Shown here piece by piece: positions 1 to 12,500 of a stretch of DNA of 64,000 nucleotides. Source of the DNA: Sphingobium algorifonticola (GTDB taxonomy: Bacteria; Pseudomonadota; Alphaproteobacteria; Sphingomonadales; Sphingomonadaceae); assembly GCF_004005485.1 (NCBI RefSeq), contig NZ_RZUL01000001.1, forward strand, positions 868,001 to 932,000, given 5' to 3'. The position numbers and the translations under genes were made by a program. Position 1 is the stretch's first letter; every line of letters begins with the position of its first letter. The notes below the pieces were generated by a model that saw nothing but the letters and a program-made list of their open reading frames with translations, was not told where the DNA came from and searched no databases.

Positions 1-98
1 ATGGCATGTCCCATTCATCTGGCCGACGGCGCGACTGCCGTCCTCGCACCCTATGAGACAAGCCGCTTTCCGCGACGCTCCGATTGTTGCGGCCGCAT
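1..98. other. Window edge, no gene recognised
   Basis: This short stretch lies downstream of the TPR gene's stop. I see no convincing reading frame or terminator; it may belong to a neighbouring gene outside the window. Confidence 0.3.
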
Positions 99-1832
99 TC
101 AAAGCATCGCGAGCAGGCTGCTGTCCGGTTCGCCTGCCCAGCTTTTGCGATAGGCGGCGCGCGATTGTTCGCTGGCTTGCCGGTCGCCCAGCGCCGCCTG
201 CGCCTGCGCAATGCCCCACAACACCCAGGCATTGCCGGGACGGCGCACCAGCGCGCGATCGAACGCCGCCTTCGCCCCGCGCGCATCACCGGTGCGCAGC
301 AGCAGCGCGCCCAGCGCCGCATCCACCGGCTGATGCCAGACCGGCGGTTCGTTATAGCTGAATGTCCGCTCGATCCCGGCGGCAGCCTGCAACAGGCGGA
401 TCGCGCCTTTGGGATTGCCGCTGCCCTCGGCCATGCGGGCCATGGCGATGGTTTCGGCCAGTTTCGCCAGCGGGCGGAAATCGGGATCAAGTTTCTTGCG
501 CCCGCGCGCCTGCCGCATGGCCACCAGTTCCCGCTTTGCAGCGGCGACCTGCCCGGCGCGCCCCAGCCCCTCGGCGCGCAACGCCCACCAGAGCTGACGC
601 AGTTCGGACAGACGCGCATCGGGTTGCGGAATGGCGAGCAATTCTTTCAGATCGCGCGCGAATTGCGCCCGGACTTGCAGGGCCGTGCCCAGACGTTCCT
701 GAAGATACGGGGCCTTCATCGCCTTTTCGACCGGAATCGCGGCTTCCAGATCCGCCGCTGCCTTCAGCGCGGTCGCGCGATCGCCGACCTGCTCCGCTGC
801 CGAAAGGATGAAATGGGTGTGATGATTGAAATAGCCATAATATTGCGGATTGTCGCCGAGGCGCCGGGCCATGGCCTCATCAACGCCGATGGCCTTGACG
901 TTGACCTTCACCGAATCGGCAAAGCGGCCGATGCGATAGTAAGTATGGCTGGGCATGTGGACGAGATGGGCGGAGGCAGGTGCGGCGGTCTCCAGCATAT
1001 CGGCGGCCCGTTCCGCCCGGCCAGGGGTGGTCGATGCTTCGGTCAGGTGGATGTAAAGATGCTGCGCCTCGGGCTGGTCGGGATTGCGGGCCAGCACGGT
1101 TTCGACAAGGGCGATCGCGCGGCGCGCCCAGGCGCGCGGGGTGGCATTGTCCGCTTCCCAATAGTCCCATGGGCGCACGTTCATTGCCGCCTCTGCCGTC
1201 AGGACCATCACCATGTCGTCATCCGGCCAGCGGTCGGACAGCGCCTGCATCGCATTGGCGAAGGTGACGGCGTGCACGCCCTTCTGCGCCTTCGGTCCGC
1301 CCGGCGCATAGCGTGATTGCAGGGCGAGGATGAGGGCGCGCTCCTTCGCGCTAATGTCCGGCTGTGCCAGCGCCTGCGCCGTCAGGCCATAAGCGGTGGC
1401 GATGCGCGCCTCGCCCGAAGGGCCACTGTTGATATAGGGACCGATTGCCAGCGCCTCCCCCCACGCACACATCGCGCAGGCCGGATCGCGGCTGCGCCCG
1501 GCCGCAAAGCTGCGCTCCGCCTTGGCGAACTCAAAGCCGTAAAGCAGCGCCATGCCCTGATCGAAATATCGCTGCGCCACCGGATCGACCGTGGTTACGG
1601 GATAATGGATCGGCGCCAGCCCGTCGATAAGCGGCATGGTGGCCAAGCCTTTGCCCGCAACGACGCCTTCGCCCTGCGCCACAAAGCCGCAGCCCGATGC
1701 CATCAGCGCCTGCGGCGTGAACTGCGCCATCACGTCCGACGCTGGCGCGGCAGCCCGCGGCAGCGAGAGCGCCGACCCCAGGGCCGGTGCAGCCGTTGCG
1801 AGTGCAAGGACGGACAGAAAGCGTGGCGTCAT
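99..1832 (-). CDS. Secreted tetratricopeptide-repeat protein
   Basis: A 577-residue protein with a Sec-type N-terminus: a short basic start, then a hydrophobic Ala/Leu stretch over residues 5-25. Around residues 85-125 it has the pattern YFDQGMALLYGFEFAKAERS followed by a CAMC-WGEALA-GP block. This is typical of a family of exported TPR proteins whose helical repeats bind protein partners. Further TPR-like helices run to the C-terminus, including a GNAWVLWGIAQAQAALGD segment. The cellular role is unknown; the family is not enzymatic as far as known. It is transcribed away from the carboxypeptidase gene, with 167 bases between the two starts. No frameshift is seen. The family call is fairly secure, the function is not. 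Confidence 0.8.
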   Translation of the reverse strand: MTPRFLSVLALATAAPALGSALSLPRAAAPASDVMAQFTPQALMASGCGFVAQGEGVVAGKGLATMPLIDGLAPIHYPVTTVDPVAQRYFDQGMALLYGFEFAKAERSFAAGRSRDPACAMCAWGEALAIGPYINSGPSGEARIATAYGLTAQALAQPDISAKERALILALQSRYAPGGPKAQKGVHAVTFANAMQALSDRWPDDDMVMVLTAEAAMNVRPWDYWEADNATPRAWARRAIALVETVLARNPDQPEAQHLYIHLTEASTTPGRAERAADMLETAAPASAHLVHMPSHTYYRIGRFADSVKVNVKAIGVDEAMARRLGDNPQYYGYFNHHTHFILSAAEQVGDRATALKAAADLEAAIPVEKAMKAPYLQERLGTALQVRAQFARDLKELLAIPQPDARLSELRQLWWALRAEGLGRAGQVAAAKRELVAMRQARGRKKLDPDFRPLAKLAETIAMARMAEGSGNPKGAIRLLQAAAGIERTFSYNEPPVWHQPVDAALGALLLRTGDARGAKAAFDRALVRRPGNAWVLWGIAQAQAALGDRQASEQSRAAYRKSWAGEPDSSLLAML

Positions 1833-1999
1833 TCATTTTCCCCCGAAAACACAAGGCAAGCATGCGCCGGGCGGCAACATTAGTCTAGCGCCCTTGCCAA
1901 CCCGTTGATCGGAAAGCCCACTTGCGATGGTGCGCGTGAAAGGCCCTTCACCACCGCCGGAGACTGGTCTAGCGTAACCTTCTGACAAAGGGGTCTTTC

Positions 2000-3511
2000 A
2001 TGCGCTTCCTATCCTGCCTATCGACGCTCGCCGTCGCATTTGCCGCCGTTCCAGCCCATGCCGCCGGGGAAAAGGCGCCGGATGCCGCGCCTGCGGACGC
2101 CCCTGCGCCGCCGCCGATCGTCTCGGTCACGAAGCACAAGGGCGTGTTCGGGGGACAGGCCGTCGCCTATACCGCGACCACGGGCGAGACCTACCTCAAG
2201 GACAAGGATGGCAAGCCGCTCGCCGCCATTTTCGCGACGGCCTATGTCAGGGACGGGGCCGATCCCAAATCCCGTCCGGTGACTTTCCTGTACAATGGCG
2301 GGCCCGGTTCGGGATCGCTGTGGCTGCACATGGGTGCGTTCGGCCCGAAGCGTGTCGTGCTGCCCGATGCGCAGGATGACGGCGCGCCGCCCTATCCGGT
2401 GGTCGACAATCCCGAATCGCTGCTCGACGTGACCGACATCGTCTTCATCGATCCCGTCGGCACCGGCTTTGCCCGCGCGATCGGGAAGAAGGAAGCCAAG
2501 GATTACTGGGGCGTTTCGGCCGATGCCAAGTCGATCGCCGAGTTCATCCGTACCTGGCTCAATGACAATGGCCGCTGGTCATCGCCCAAATATATCGGCG
2601 GGGAAAGCTATGGCACCACCCGCTCGGTCGCGCTGATCAACGAGCTGGAAGGCCAGTATAACGACGTTGCGATCAACGGCATCATCCTGGTTTCCGCGAT
2701 CTTGGATTTCGGCGCGCCCGCCGAAGTGCCCGGCAATGAAATGCCTTACATCCTCAACGTGCCGTCGATGGCGACGACCGCCTGGTATCACCGCAAGATC
2801 GCCAACCCGCCTGCAACCGTGGCGGAGATCGCCGCACAGGCGCGCGCATTCGCGATCGGCCCCTATGCCGCCGCGCTGCTGAAGGGCAATGCGCTGACGG
2901 CGGAGGAACGCGCCAGTGTCCGCACGGAGCTGGCGCGACTGACGGGCCTGTCCGAACAGTTTGTCGACAACGCCAATCTGCGGGTATCGCCGGGGCGTTT
3001 CTACAAGGAACTGCTGCGCGACCGGGGCCTTGCCATCGGGCGGCTCGATACGCGCTACACCGGCGTCGATTATGATCGCGCGGGCGAGACGCCGGACAAT
3101 GATCCCAGCTTCTACGGTATCGACGCGGCCTATACGACGGCCATCAACAGCTATCTGCGCGACGATCTGAAGCTGAAGATCGACCGGGACTATGTCACCA
3201 TCGGCGGGGTGCGCGACTGGGACTGGAAGCTTGCGGGCCAGCGAGGCCGCGACGGCGAAGTCTATGTCAACGTCGCGCCCTATCTGAGCAAGGCGTTGCG
3301 CGAGAACAGTGGCCTCAAAGTCTTCGTCGGCCAGGGCTGGTATGATTTCGCGACGCCCTTTTTCGGTGCGGAATATGCCATGAACCGTCCCGGCTTCGAC
3401 CCCGCGCGCATCCAGTTCCATTACTACGACGCCGGCCACATGATGTATGTGCGACCCGAGGATCTGCGCAAGCTGTCCGCCGACGTCCGCGCGTTCATTC
3501 GCAGTCGCTAA
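2000..3511 (+). CDS. S10-family serine carboxypeptidase, exported
   Basis: A 503-residue peptidase S10 homologue that should remove C-terminal residues from peptides in the periplasm or outside the cell. A signal peptide (cleavage probably after AHA, about residue 21) precedes an Ala/Pro-rich linker. The oxyanion-hole region FLYNGGPGSGSLW lies near residues 96-108. The nucleophile motif GESYG places Ser at about 203. The catalytic Asp is in GWYDFATPF (about 449) and the His in DAGHMMY (about 480). The order Ser-Asp-His and the spacing fit the family. The start is the ATG after an AAAGGGG Shine-Dalgarno. It converges on the giant RTX gene with only 6 bases between the stops. Bacterial members of this branch are poorly characterised, so the natural substrate is unknown. 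Confidence 0.9.
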   Translation: MRFLSCLSTLAVAFAAVPAHAAGEKAPDAAPADAPAPPPIVSVTKHKGVFGGQAVAYTATTGETYLKDKDGKPLAAIFATAYVRDGADPKSRPVTFLYNGGPGSGSLWLHMGAFGPKRVVLPDAQDDGAPPYPVVDNPESLLDVTDIVFIDPVGTGFARAIGKKEAKDYWGVSADAKSIAEFIRTWLNDNGRWSSPKYIGGESYGTTRSVALINELEGQYNDVAINGIILVSAILDFGAPAEVPGNEMPYILNVPSMATTAWYHRKIANPPATVAEIAAQARAFAIGPYAAALLKGNALTAEERASVRTELARLTGLSEQFVDNANLRVSPGRFYKELLRDRGLAIGRLDTRYTGVDYDRAGETPDNDPSFYGIDAAYTTAINSYLRDDLKLKIDRDYVTIGGVRDWDWKLAGQRGRDGEVYVNVAPYLSKALRENSGLKVFVGQGWYDFATPFFGAEYAMNRPGFDPARIQFHYYDAGHMMYVRPEDLRKLSADVRAFIRSR

Positions 3512-3517
3512 GGGCGG

Positions 3518-6500
3518 TCAGCCCACCGTCACGCGCGCCACTTCCGTCGTCAGCGAGGCATCGCTGTAGAGCGTATAGTCGTTGCCAGCCTGCGTGTAAT
3601 GCGCCGACGGATCGAACGCCAGGCTGTCATCGCCATCGAAGCGGACGGTGAGGTGCGAGGCATTGCCGTTGCCGACGAGCGCCTGCACGAGGCTGGCATC
3701 GATGGTGAGGTTGCCCTGAACATTGCCGCCGGTGAAGTCGATTTCATCGACATTGCTGAGCACGCCCAGCAAGCTGCCACCGGTCACATTGCCGCTGTTG
3801 GCGGCCAGTGCCACGCGATCATAGCCGCCGCCGCCATTGACTGACCAGTTTTCGGCAAGGCTCAGGCTGAAATTGTCGTCCTGTCCGCTGCCCAGCACCT
3901 GTTCGATACCGCTCAGCGTGTCGCCCGCCGCATCGCCGGTCGATCCGCTGCCCGTCGCGCCCGTCAGGTCCAGCGTCACGCCGGTGCCGGACGCCGAATA
4001 ATCCGCGGTGTCCGTGCCGCCGCCGCCAATCAGCGTGTCTCCGCCCGCCCCGCCGACAAGCACGTCGTTGCCATCGCCGCCGTCCAGCACATTTGCCGAT
4101 CCGTTGCCGACCAGCGTATCGGCAAAGCCGGAGCCGGTCAGATTTTCAACGGCGGCATAGCTGTCGCCCGATGCGTCGCCGGTATTCCCCGCGCTGTTGG
4201 CGAGGCTGGCGGTCACGCCGCTGCCTGCGCTGCTGTAGCTGGCCGTGTCGATGCCCGCGCCGCCGTCCAGCGTGTCGGCCCCTGCCCCGCCCGTCAGTAT
4301 GTCATTGCCATCGCCGCCGCGCAGCGTGTTGGCACCGCTGTCGCCCAGCAGAAGGTCGGCAAAGGCGGAGCCGATGAGGCTTTCGATGCTCGTGTAGCCG
4401 TCGCCCGCCGCATCGCCGGTATTGGCGAGGCTGTTGGCGAGACTGGCGGTGACACCGCCGGTGGCGTTGGCATAGCTTGCCGTGTCGGTGCCGATGCCGC
4501 CGTCCAGCGTGTCTGCCCCTGCCCCGCCGGTCAGCACATCGTCGCCATTGCCGCCGCGCAGCGTGTTGGCACCGCTGTCGCCGATCAGGGCATCGGCAAA
4601 GGCCGAACCGATGATGACTTCGATGCCCGACAGGCTGTCGCCTGCGGCATCGCCGCCGCTGCCTGCCGTGCCGTCCATATGGACCGTAACGGCGCTGCCC
4701 GAGCCGCTGTAGTCGGCCGTGTCGTTACCCGAACCGCCCATGATGGTGTCGCTGCCCGCACCGCCGACGATGATGTCGTCGCCCGATCCGCCGTCGATAC
4801 GGTTTGCGCCGCTGTCGCCCGTCAGCGTATCGGCAAAGCCCGAGCCGGTCAGATTTTCGATGCTGTCGTAGCTGTCGCCCGATGCATCGCCGCTATTGCC
4901 TGCGCTGTTCGCGAGGCTGACGGTCAGGCCGCTGCCGGAATTGGTATAGCTTGCCGTATCGGAGCCGCTGCCACCGGTCAGCGTGTCGCCGCCTGCGCCA
5001 CCGACGAGCACGTCGTCGCCATTGCCCCCGTCGAGGACGTTGGCATTGCCGTCGCCGGTCAGCGTATCGGCAAAGCCCGATCCCGTGAGATTTTCGACCG
5101 CGACGAGGCTGTCGCCCTGTGCGTCGCCGCCCGATCCCGTCGTGCCGTTCAGATAGGCGGAAACACCCGAAGCCGAGGTTGCATAGCTGACCGTGTCGGT
5201 ACCGGAGCCGCCGTCGATGCTGTCCGCACCCGCGCCACCGACAAGGAGGTCGCTGCCGCCTTCGCCCAGCAGCGTATCGGCACCCGCACCGCCATAGACG
5301 CTGTCGTCGCCGTTGCCGCCATGCAGCGTTTCGTCCGCGCCGGTGCCGAACAGGGCATCGGCAAAGCCCGAGCCGACCGCGATTTCGAAGCCGCTCAGCA
5401 CGTCACCTGCGGCATCGCCGCCGATGCTGGCCGACCCGTCCAGATACAGGGTGATGCCCGACGCCGATGCCGAGAAATCGATCGTATCGATGCCGCTGCC
5501 ACCCAGCAGCGTATCCGCGCCCGCGCTGCCGTTGACGATATCGTCGCCTGCACCGCCATCCATGCGCTCGCTGCCGGAGCCACCGGTCAGCGTATCGGCG
5601 AAGTTGGTGCCGACAAAGCCTTCGATCGAAATGAAGATGTCGCCGCTGGCGTCGCCACCGCTGACGACCAGCGATCCACTGGCGAAACTGGCCGTGACGC
5701 CCGCCGACGAGGTGACGTAGGACACATTGTCGATGCCCGCGCCGCCATCCAGCGTGTCTGCCCCTGCACCGCCGATCAATATATCGTTGCCATTGCCGCC
5801 GTTCAGCGTCTGGCTGCCGGTGGTGCCGTAGAGGATGTCGTCGAAGTCCGATCCGGTGACGGTTTCGATGCCGGTCAGGCGATCGCCCGCAGCATCGCCA
5901 CCCGAACCCAGCGTCACGCCATCGGTGTAGACGGTGACAGCCGAACCGGATGTGGCATAGCTGGCGGTGTCGGTGCCCGCGCCGCCGTCGATGATGTCCG
6001 CGCCCGCGCCGCCCGAGAGCAGATCGTTGCCGTCGCCGCCGTTGATCGTGTCGTCGCCGACATTGCCCTGGATGATGTCGTTGCCCGCGCCACCGGACAG
6101 CGTTTCGTTGGCGTTGGAGCCGATGATCGTATCGGCCTGGGCCGAACCGATCGCGCCTTCGATCGACAGCAGCACGTCGCCTTCGGCGTCGCCACCGGTC
6201 GATGTCGATCCGTCGAGATAGAGCGTCACCCCGGCGGCCGAGTCCGAATAATCCACCGTGTCGGTGCCGCCGCCGCCGTTCAGCTGATCCGCACCCGCCC
6301 CCCCATGCAGGAAGTCGTTGCCGAGACCACCAGTCAATATGTTGTCGCCGCTCGTGCCGTAAAGCGTGTCAGCGTGGGCGCTGCCGGTTGCATTCTCTAT
6401 GCTGACATAGCTGTCGCCCTGCGCATCGCCGCCCGAACCGGTGCCGGTGTCGAGACGGACGGTAACGGCGCTGCCCGATGCCGTGTAATCCACCGTGTCG

Positions 6501-9500
6501 CGACCCTGGCCGCCGTCGAGCGTATCCGCCCCGGCATCGCCGCGCAGCACGTCCGCGCCGTCGTTGCCGAACAGCTGGTTGGCGTTGGCATCGCCCCACA
6601 GCACGTCTTCCTGATTGCTGCCCAGCAGGATTTCGATGTTGATGAGACGATCGCCCGCCGCTTCGCCGCCGGTGCCCGCCGTGCCGTCGAGACCGATCGT
6701 CACGCCCGCGCCGCTGCCCTGATAGGACGCGGTGTCGGTGCCGCCACCGCCGTCGATCGTGTCTGCGCCGCCCAGCCCGCGGAACCACTCATTCGCGTTG
6801 GTGCCATAGGCCGTATCGGCCAGGTTGGTCAGATAGACGATCTGGATATTGGCATAGGTATCCCCCTGCGCGTCACCACCCGATCCGGCTGTGCCGTTGA
6901 GGTAAATGGTGACGCCCGATGCGGCCGAAACCGAAGAAGGATCGTTCGGATTGGTGCCGAAATAGAGGGTGTTGGTGCCCGAGCCGCCGTCGATCACGTC
7001 GATGCCCGAGCCGCCGCTGATGATATCGTCCCCGTCGCCGCCGTTCAGCGTGTCATTACCGGCCAGGCCCGAAAGCTGGTCGTTGCCCGCGCCGCCCAGG
7101 AAGACGTTGTTGCTGGCATTGCCGGTCAGCGTGTCGGAAAAGGCCGTACCCATCAGATTTTCGACAAGGATGTAGGTATCGCCCTGGGCATCGCCGCCGG
7201 TGCCGACATTGTTCGTCAGGTTGACGGAGATCGCTGCGCCGCTGAGGCTATAGTCCACCGTATCGGTGCCATTGCCGCCATCGTTGATGTCCGCTTCCGA
7301 TCCGCCCAGCAGGATGTCGTCGCCGTCGCCACCGCGCAGCGTATCGACGTCCGCGCCACCATCGATGATGTCGTTGCCGCTGTTGCCTTCGATGATGTTG
7401 CGACTCGCATTGCCGGTCAGCGTGTCGGCCGCGTTCGATCCGCGCAGATTGGTGAAATTGGTGATGATGTCGCCATTGGCATCGCCCAGCGTACCGGTGC
7501 CCGCCAGCAGCGACACGGCAACGCCCGACGCCGCCGAGATATAGGTGAGCGTGTTGGTACCAAGGCCGCCGTCCAGCGTGTCGGCTCCCGCGCCGCCGTC
7601 GATCACGTCGTTGCCGTCATCGCCATAGATGGTGTCGTCACCCTGCAGGCCGTTGATCGTGTCCACGCCATTGCCGCCGTAGATGATGTTGGCGCTGTTG
7701 TTGCCGGTCAGCGTGTCGTTGTGGTTCGACCCGGTCAGATTTTCGAAATTGGTGATCACGTCGCCATTGGCATCGCCGACCGTACCCGTGCCGCTGAGCA
7801 GCGAGACAGTGACACCCGAACCGGCGCTGGCATAGCTCAGCGTGTCGACATCCGCGCCGCCGTCCAGCACATCGGCACCGGCGCCGCCGATCACGACGTC
7901 ATTGCCTGCGCCGGCCTGGATGTTGTTCACGCCGGTGGTGCCGACAATATAGTCCGCGAAGGCCGAGCCGATGGCGTTTTCGATCGAGCCGACGGTGAAG
8001 ACGTCGCCTTCGGCGTCGCCGCCGGTGTTGCCGGTGCCCGTCGCAAGATTGATCGAAATGCCCGCACTGCTGCCGCTGTAGCTGACCGTGTCCGTCCCTG
8101 CGCCGCCGTTGATCGAATCCGCACCCGCGCCGCCCGTCAGCGTGTCGTTGCCGTCGCCGCCGTCGAGCGTGTCGCCGCCAGCGCCGCCGTCGATGATGTC
8201 GTTGCCCGCGCCCGCGCTCACTGCCTCGCCATTGGCGGAACCGATGAACGTATCCGCCAGGCCGGAAAGCAGGAAGTTTTCGACGCTGGTGAAGCTGTCG
8301 CCTTGGGCAAGACCCGTCGAGAGCGCCGCGTTGGTGAGGTTGACGGTAAGACCGCTGGCCGAGCTGCTGTAGTCGACCGTATCGAAGCCGTTGCCGCCAT
8401 CGAGCGTGTCGGCACCCAGACCGGGACGCAATATGTCGTCACCGTCGCCGCCGACGATCGTGTCGGCATTGGCCGACCCGATGATGATATCGGCCAGCGA
8501 GGAGCCAATCACGCGCTCGATATTGAGCAATATGTCGCCATTGGCGTCGCCTGCGGTCCCGGCCGCGCCGTCCATGCGGACCGAAATGCCGCCCGAAGAG
8601 GAATAGTCCGCCGTATCGAAGCCTGCGCCGCCGTCCAGCGTATCGGCACCCGACCCGCCAACCAGCGTATCGTCGCCGTCGCCGCCCTCCAGCGTTTCGT
8701 TGACGCCGGTGCCAAAGATGCTGTCGGCAAAAGCCGAGCCGATCACGCGTTCGACGAATTGGATGCTGTCACCTGCCGCGTTGCCGCCCGAAGACAGCGT
8801 ACCATCCAGCCGGACCGTGACGGCCGCCAGCGAGGCGCTGTAATCCACAATGTCGGTGCCGGTGCCGCCGTCGATGACGTCCGCCTGGGCAAAGCTGACG
8901 AAGGTGTCGTTGCCGCCCCAGCCCCACAGAACAGTCGATGTCGTGGCATTGCCGCGCAGCGTATCGCCGTAGGACAGCGATCCTTCGATCCGCTCGATAC
9001 CGCTCAATGTATCGCCTGCGGCCCAACCGCCCGAACCCGCGGTGCCGTCGCTGGATATGGTGACAGCGGCGTTCGAATTGCGATAGTCCGCCGTATCGAT
9101 CCCGGTGCCGCCGATGACCTGATCCGCGCCGAGGCCGCTGGCGATGACGTCGTCATCGTCGCCGCCGTTCAGGATATCGGCTCCGGTCGCGCCGAACAGG
9201 AAGTCGTTGCCTGCGCCCGCCAGGATCGTGGACCCCGAGTCGGCCGCCGTGATCTCGTCATTCTGCGCCGAGCCGATGACGATTTCCACGTCCAGGATGC
9301 GGTCGCCTGCGGCGTCGCCGCCGGTGCCGAAGCTGCCGTCGAGATAGATTTTCATGCCGCTGGCGGCCGATGCCGAATAGTCGACTGTATCGATGCCGTC
9401 ACCGCCGCGATAAATGTCTGCGCCTGCGCTGCTGATGAAGCTGTCATTGCCGGCCGCGCCGGTGAAATCCTCGTCCGCGCCGCTGCCTTCGAACTGGTCG

Positions 9501-12500
9501 GCAAAGGCCGAGCCGATGATCCGCTCGATGCCCGAGAGGACGTCGCCCTGCGCATCGCCACCGCTCGACGTGCCGCCGGTGCGGATCGTGACCGCGGCCG
9601 AGGACGCCGAATAGTCGACCGTGTCGATCCCGCTGCCGCCGGTCAGCGTGTCCGCGCCCGCGCCGCCGATCAGCACGTCATCGCCGATACCACCGGTAAG
9701 TACATCGTCGCCCGCTTCGCCGCGCAGCGTGTCGTCGCCGTCGAACCCGTCGAACGTGTCGACGCCTGCGCCGCCGATCATGATGTCGCCCAGGCGCGAT
9801 CCGACGAACTGTTCGACATTGACGAAGCTGTCGCCCGCCGCGTCGCCGCCCGACGCGGTGCCGAGGGTGAGGTCGATCACCACCGCCGCGCCCGACGTCG
9901 TGTAGCTGACGGTGTCGATGCCAGCACCGCCATCCATCTGGTCCGCGCCGCCATCGCCGCGGAGGGTGTCGTTGCCGTCTTCACCCAGCAGGATGTCGCT
10001 GCCGGTGCCGCCCGCCAGCACGTCGTTGCCGGTGCCGCCAAGCAGGCTGTCGTCGGAGAATGTGCCCGTGATGGTGTCTGCAAAGGCCGAACCGATGATT
10101 GATTCGACGCCGGTCAGCCGGTCGCCGCCGGCAATGTCGCCGCTGCTCGACGATCCGTCGAGATTGACGGTGACGCCCGATGCCGCCGCCGCATAGCTTA
10201 CCGTATCGAAGCCGTCGCCGCCGGTCAGGGTATCGCTGCCCGCGCTGGCGATCATGAGGTCGTCGCCCGCGCCGCCTTCCAGCGTTTCGGCAAGGCTGCC
10301 GCCGGTCAGCGTGTCGTTGTAGTCGGAGCCAACGAGCCGTTCGATCGATGTCAGCGTGTCGCCGTTGGCGTCACCCAATGTGCCGCTGTTCGTCGCCAGG
10401 CTGACGGCCACCGCGCTGGTCGCCCGCGCATAGGAAGCCGTATCGGTCCCCGTGCCCCCATCGATGATGTCGGCACCCGCGCCACCTTCGATGGTGTCGT
10501 TGCCATCATTGCCGATCAGCGTCTCGACACCGTTTCCGCCGACAAGAACGTCGCCGAAGGCCGAGCCGAGCACCCGCTCGATATTGAGCAGCGTGTCGCC
10601 CGTGGCCGTGCCGCCCGCGCCCTGGTCGATCCCGTTGTTGTAGACCGTGACGGCTGCCGTGGATGCGGAATAGTCAGCCGTATCGAAACCTGCGCCGCCG
10701 TCCAGAATGTCGCTGCCCTGGCCGCCCGTCAGTATGTCGTCGCCGTCGCCGCCATCGATGTTGTCGCCGCCTGCGCCACCGTCGATGATGTCGTTACCTG
10801 CCCCGCCGCGCAGTGTATCCGCATTTGCGGAGCCGGTCAGCGTATCGGCGTTGGCCGATCCTGTAACCTGCTCGATCCCGCTCAGGACGTCGCCCTGGGC
10901 ATCGCCGCCGGTACCGGTGCCGGTCGCAAGGTTGACCGTGACGGCACCGACCGATGCCGCATAGCTTGCGATGTCGAAGCCGTCGCCGCCCGAAAGCACG
11001 TCCGCGCCCGCGCCGCCCACCAGAATGTCGTCGCCGGACTGGCCGAACAGGGTGTCGTTGCCGCTGCTGCCAAACAGGCTGTCAGCCTGCGCCGATCCGC
11101 GCAGGATTTCGATATTGGCGAGCGTATCGCCCGCCGCTTCGCCGCCCGCACCCGCCGTGCCGTCGAGGTAGGCGGTGACGCCGCTGGCTGAACCGGAATA
11201 GTCCGCCGTGTCGCTGCCTGCACCGCCATCCAGCGCGTCCGCGCCAAGCCCGCCCGCCAATATGTCGTCGCCACCTTCACCAAACAGCAAGTCGGCGCCG
11301 TCGAGACCCTGAAGCGCATCGTCGCCCGCGCCGCCGTCGATCCGGTCGTTGCCAGCGCTGCCCGCCACGCTGTCGGCAAAGGCCGAGCCAATGACGCGTT
11401 CGATGGAGATCAGTACGTCGCCCAGCGCCTCGCCGCCGGAGCTGGCGACACCGTCCATGCGGACCACCACGCCCGCCGTGGCGGCCGCATAGCTCGCGAT
11501 ATCGGTGCCCGCGCCGCCGTCCAGGCTGTCGGATCCCGTGCCACCGACCAGCGTATCATCGCCGGTGCCCCCCGAAAGGCTGTCATTGCCCGCGCCGCCG
11601 TTCAGCGCGTCATTGCCTGCCCCGCCCTGTATCACATCAGCACCGGCAGAGCCGGTGATGCTGTCATTCTGGCTGGTGCCGATCACCTGCTCGATGCCGC
11701 TGAGGGTGTCGCCTGCCGCAAAGCCGTCGGTCGAGGCGGTGCCGTCCATGTAGACTGTGACGGCAACCGCGTTGTTGGAATAATCGACGATGTCGAAACC
11801 GGTGCCGCCGGTCAGCGCATCCGCACCGGCGCTGCTGTAGAGAATGTCGTCGCCCGCGCCCGCATCGACCAGATCATTGCCGGTCGATCCATAGATGCTG
11901 TCGGCGAGGCTGGAACCGATCACTGCCTCGATGCCGGTCAGCACATCGCCGTCGGCGTCGCCGCCGATCGATACCGTGCCGTCCATATAGAGGATGATCC
12001 CGGCCAGCGACGTCGCATAGGTCGCGGTGTCGATGCCGAGGCCGCCATCGATGATGTCGGCACCCAGACCACCGGCAAGCACATCGTCGCCGTCCTGTCC
12101 GCGCAGGATATCGTCGCCGCCCGCGCCCTGGATCACGTCCGCACCTGCGCCGCCCAGCAGCGTTTCCGCACCATTGGCACCGAAGATGCGATCGTCGAAT
12201 GCCGATCCGACAATCTGTTCGATGCTGACGAGCACGTCGCCCGCCGCATCGCTGCGACTGCCCGATGTGCCGTCGAGATAGACGGTGACCGCGCTCAATG
12301 CGCCCGCATAGCTCGCAGTGTCAAAGCCCGTCCCGCCGTCGAACTGGTCGGCACCCGCGCCGCCGGTCAATATGTCGTCGCCTGCACCGCCCTGAAGCAC
12401 GTCGTTGCCTGCGCCTGCGTTCAGCGTGTCGGCACCCGCGCCGCCGACCAGCGTGTCGTCCCCGACCGAACCGTTCAGCACGTCGTCAAAGGTCGAACCC

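Noticed and set aside
4679..10102. An antisense open frame of about 1,800 codons opposite the giant gene
   Set aside because: Long frames opposite GC-rich repetitive coding DNA are a by-product of codon periodicity. The translation is low-complexity, Val/Ala/Arg-rich, with no domain and no ribosome-binding site.
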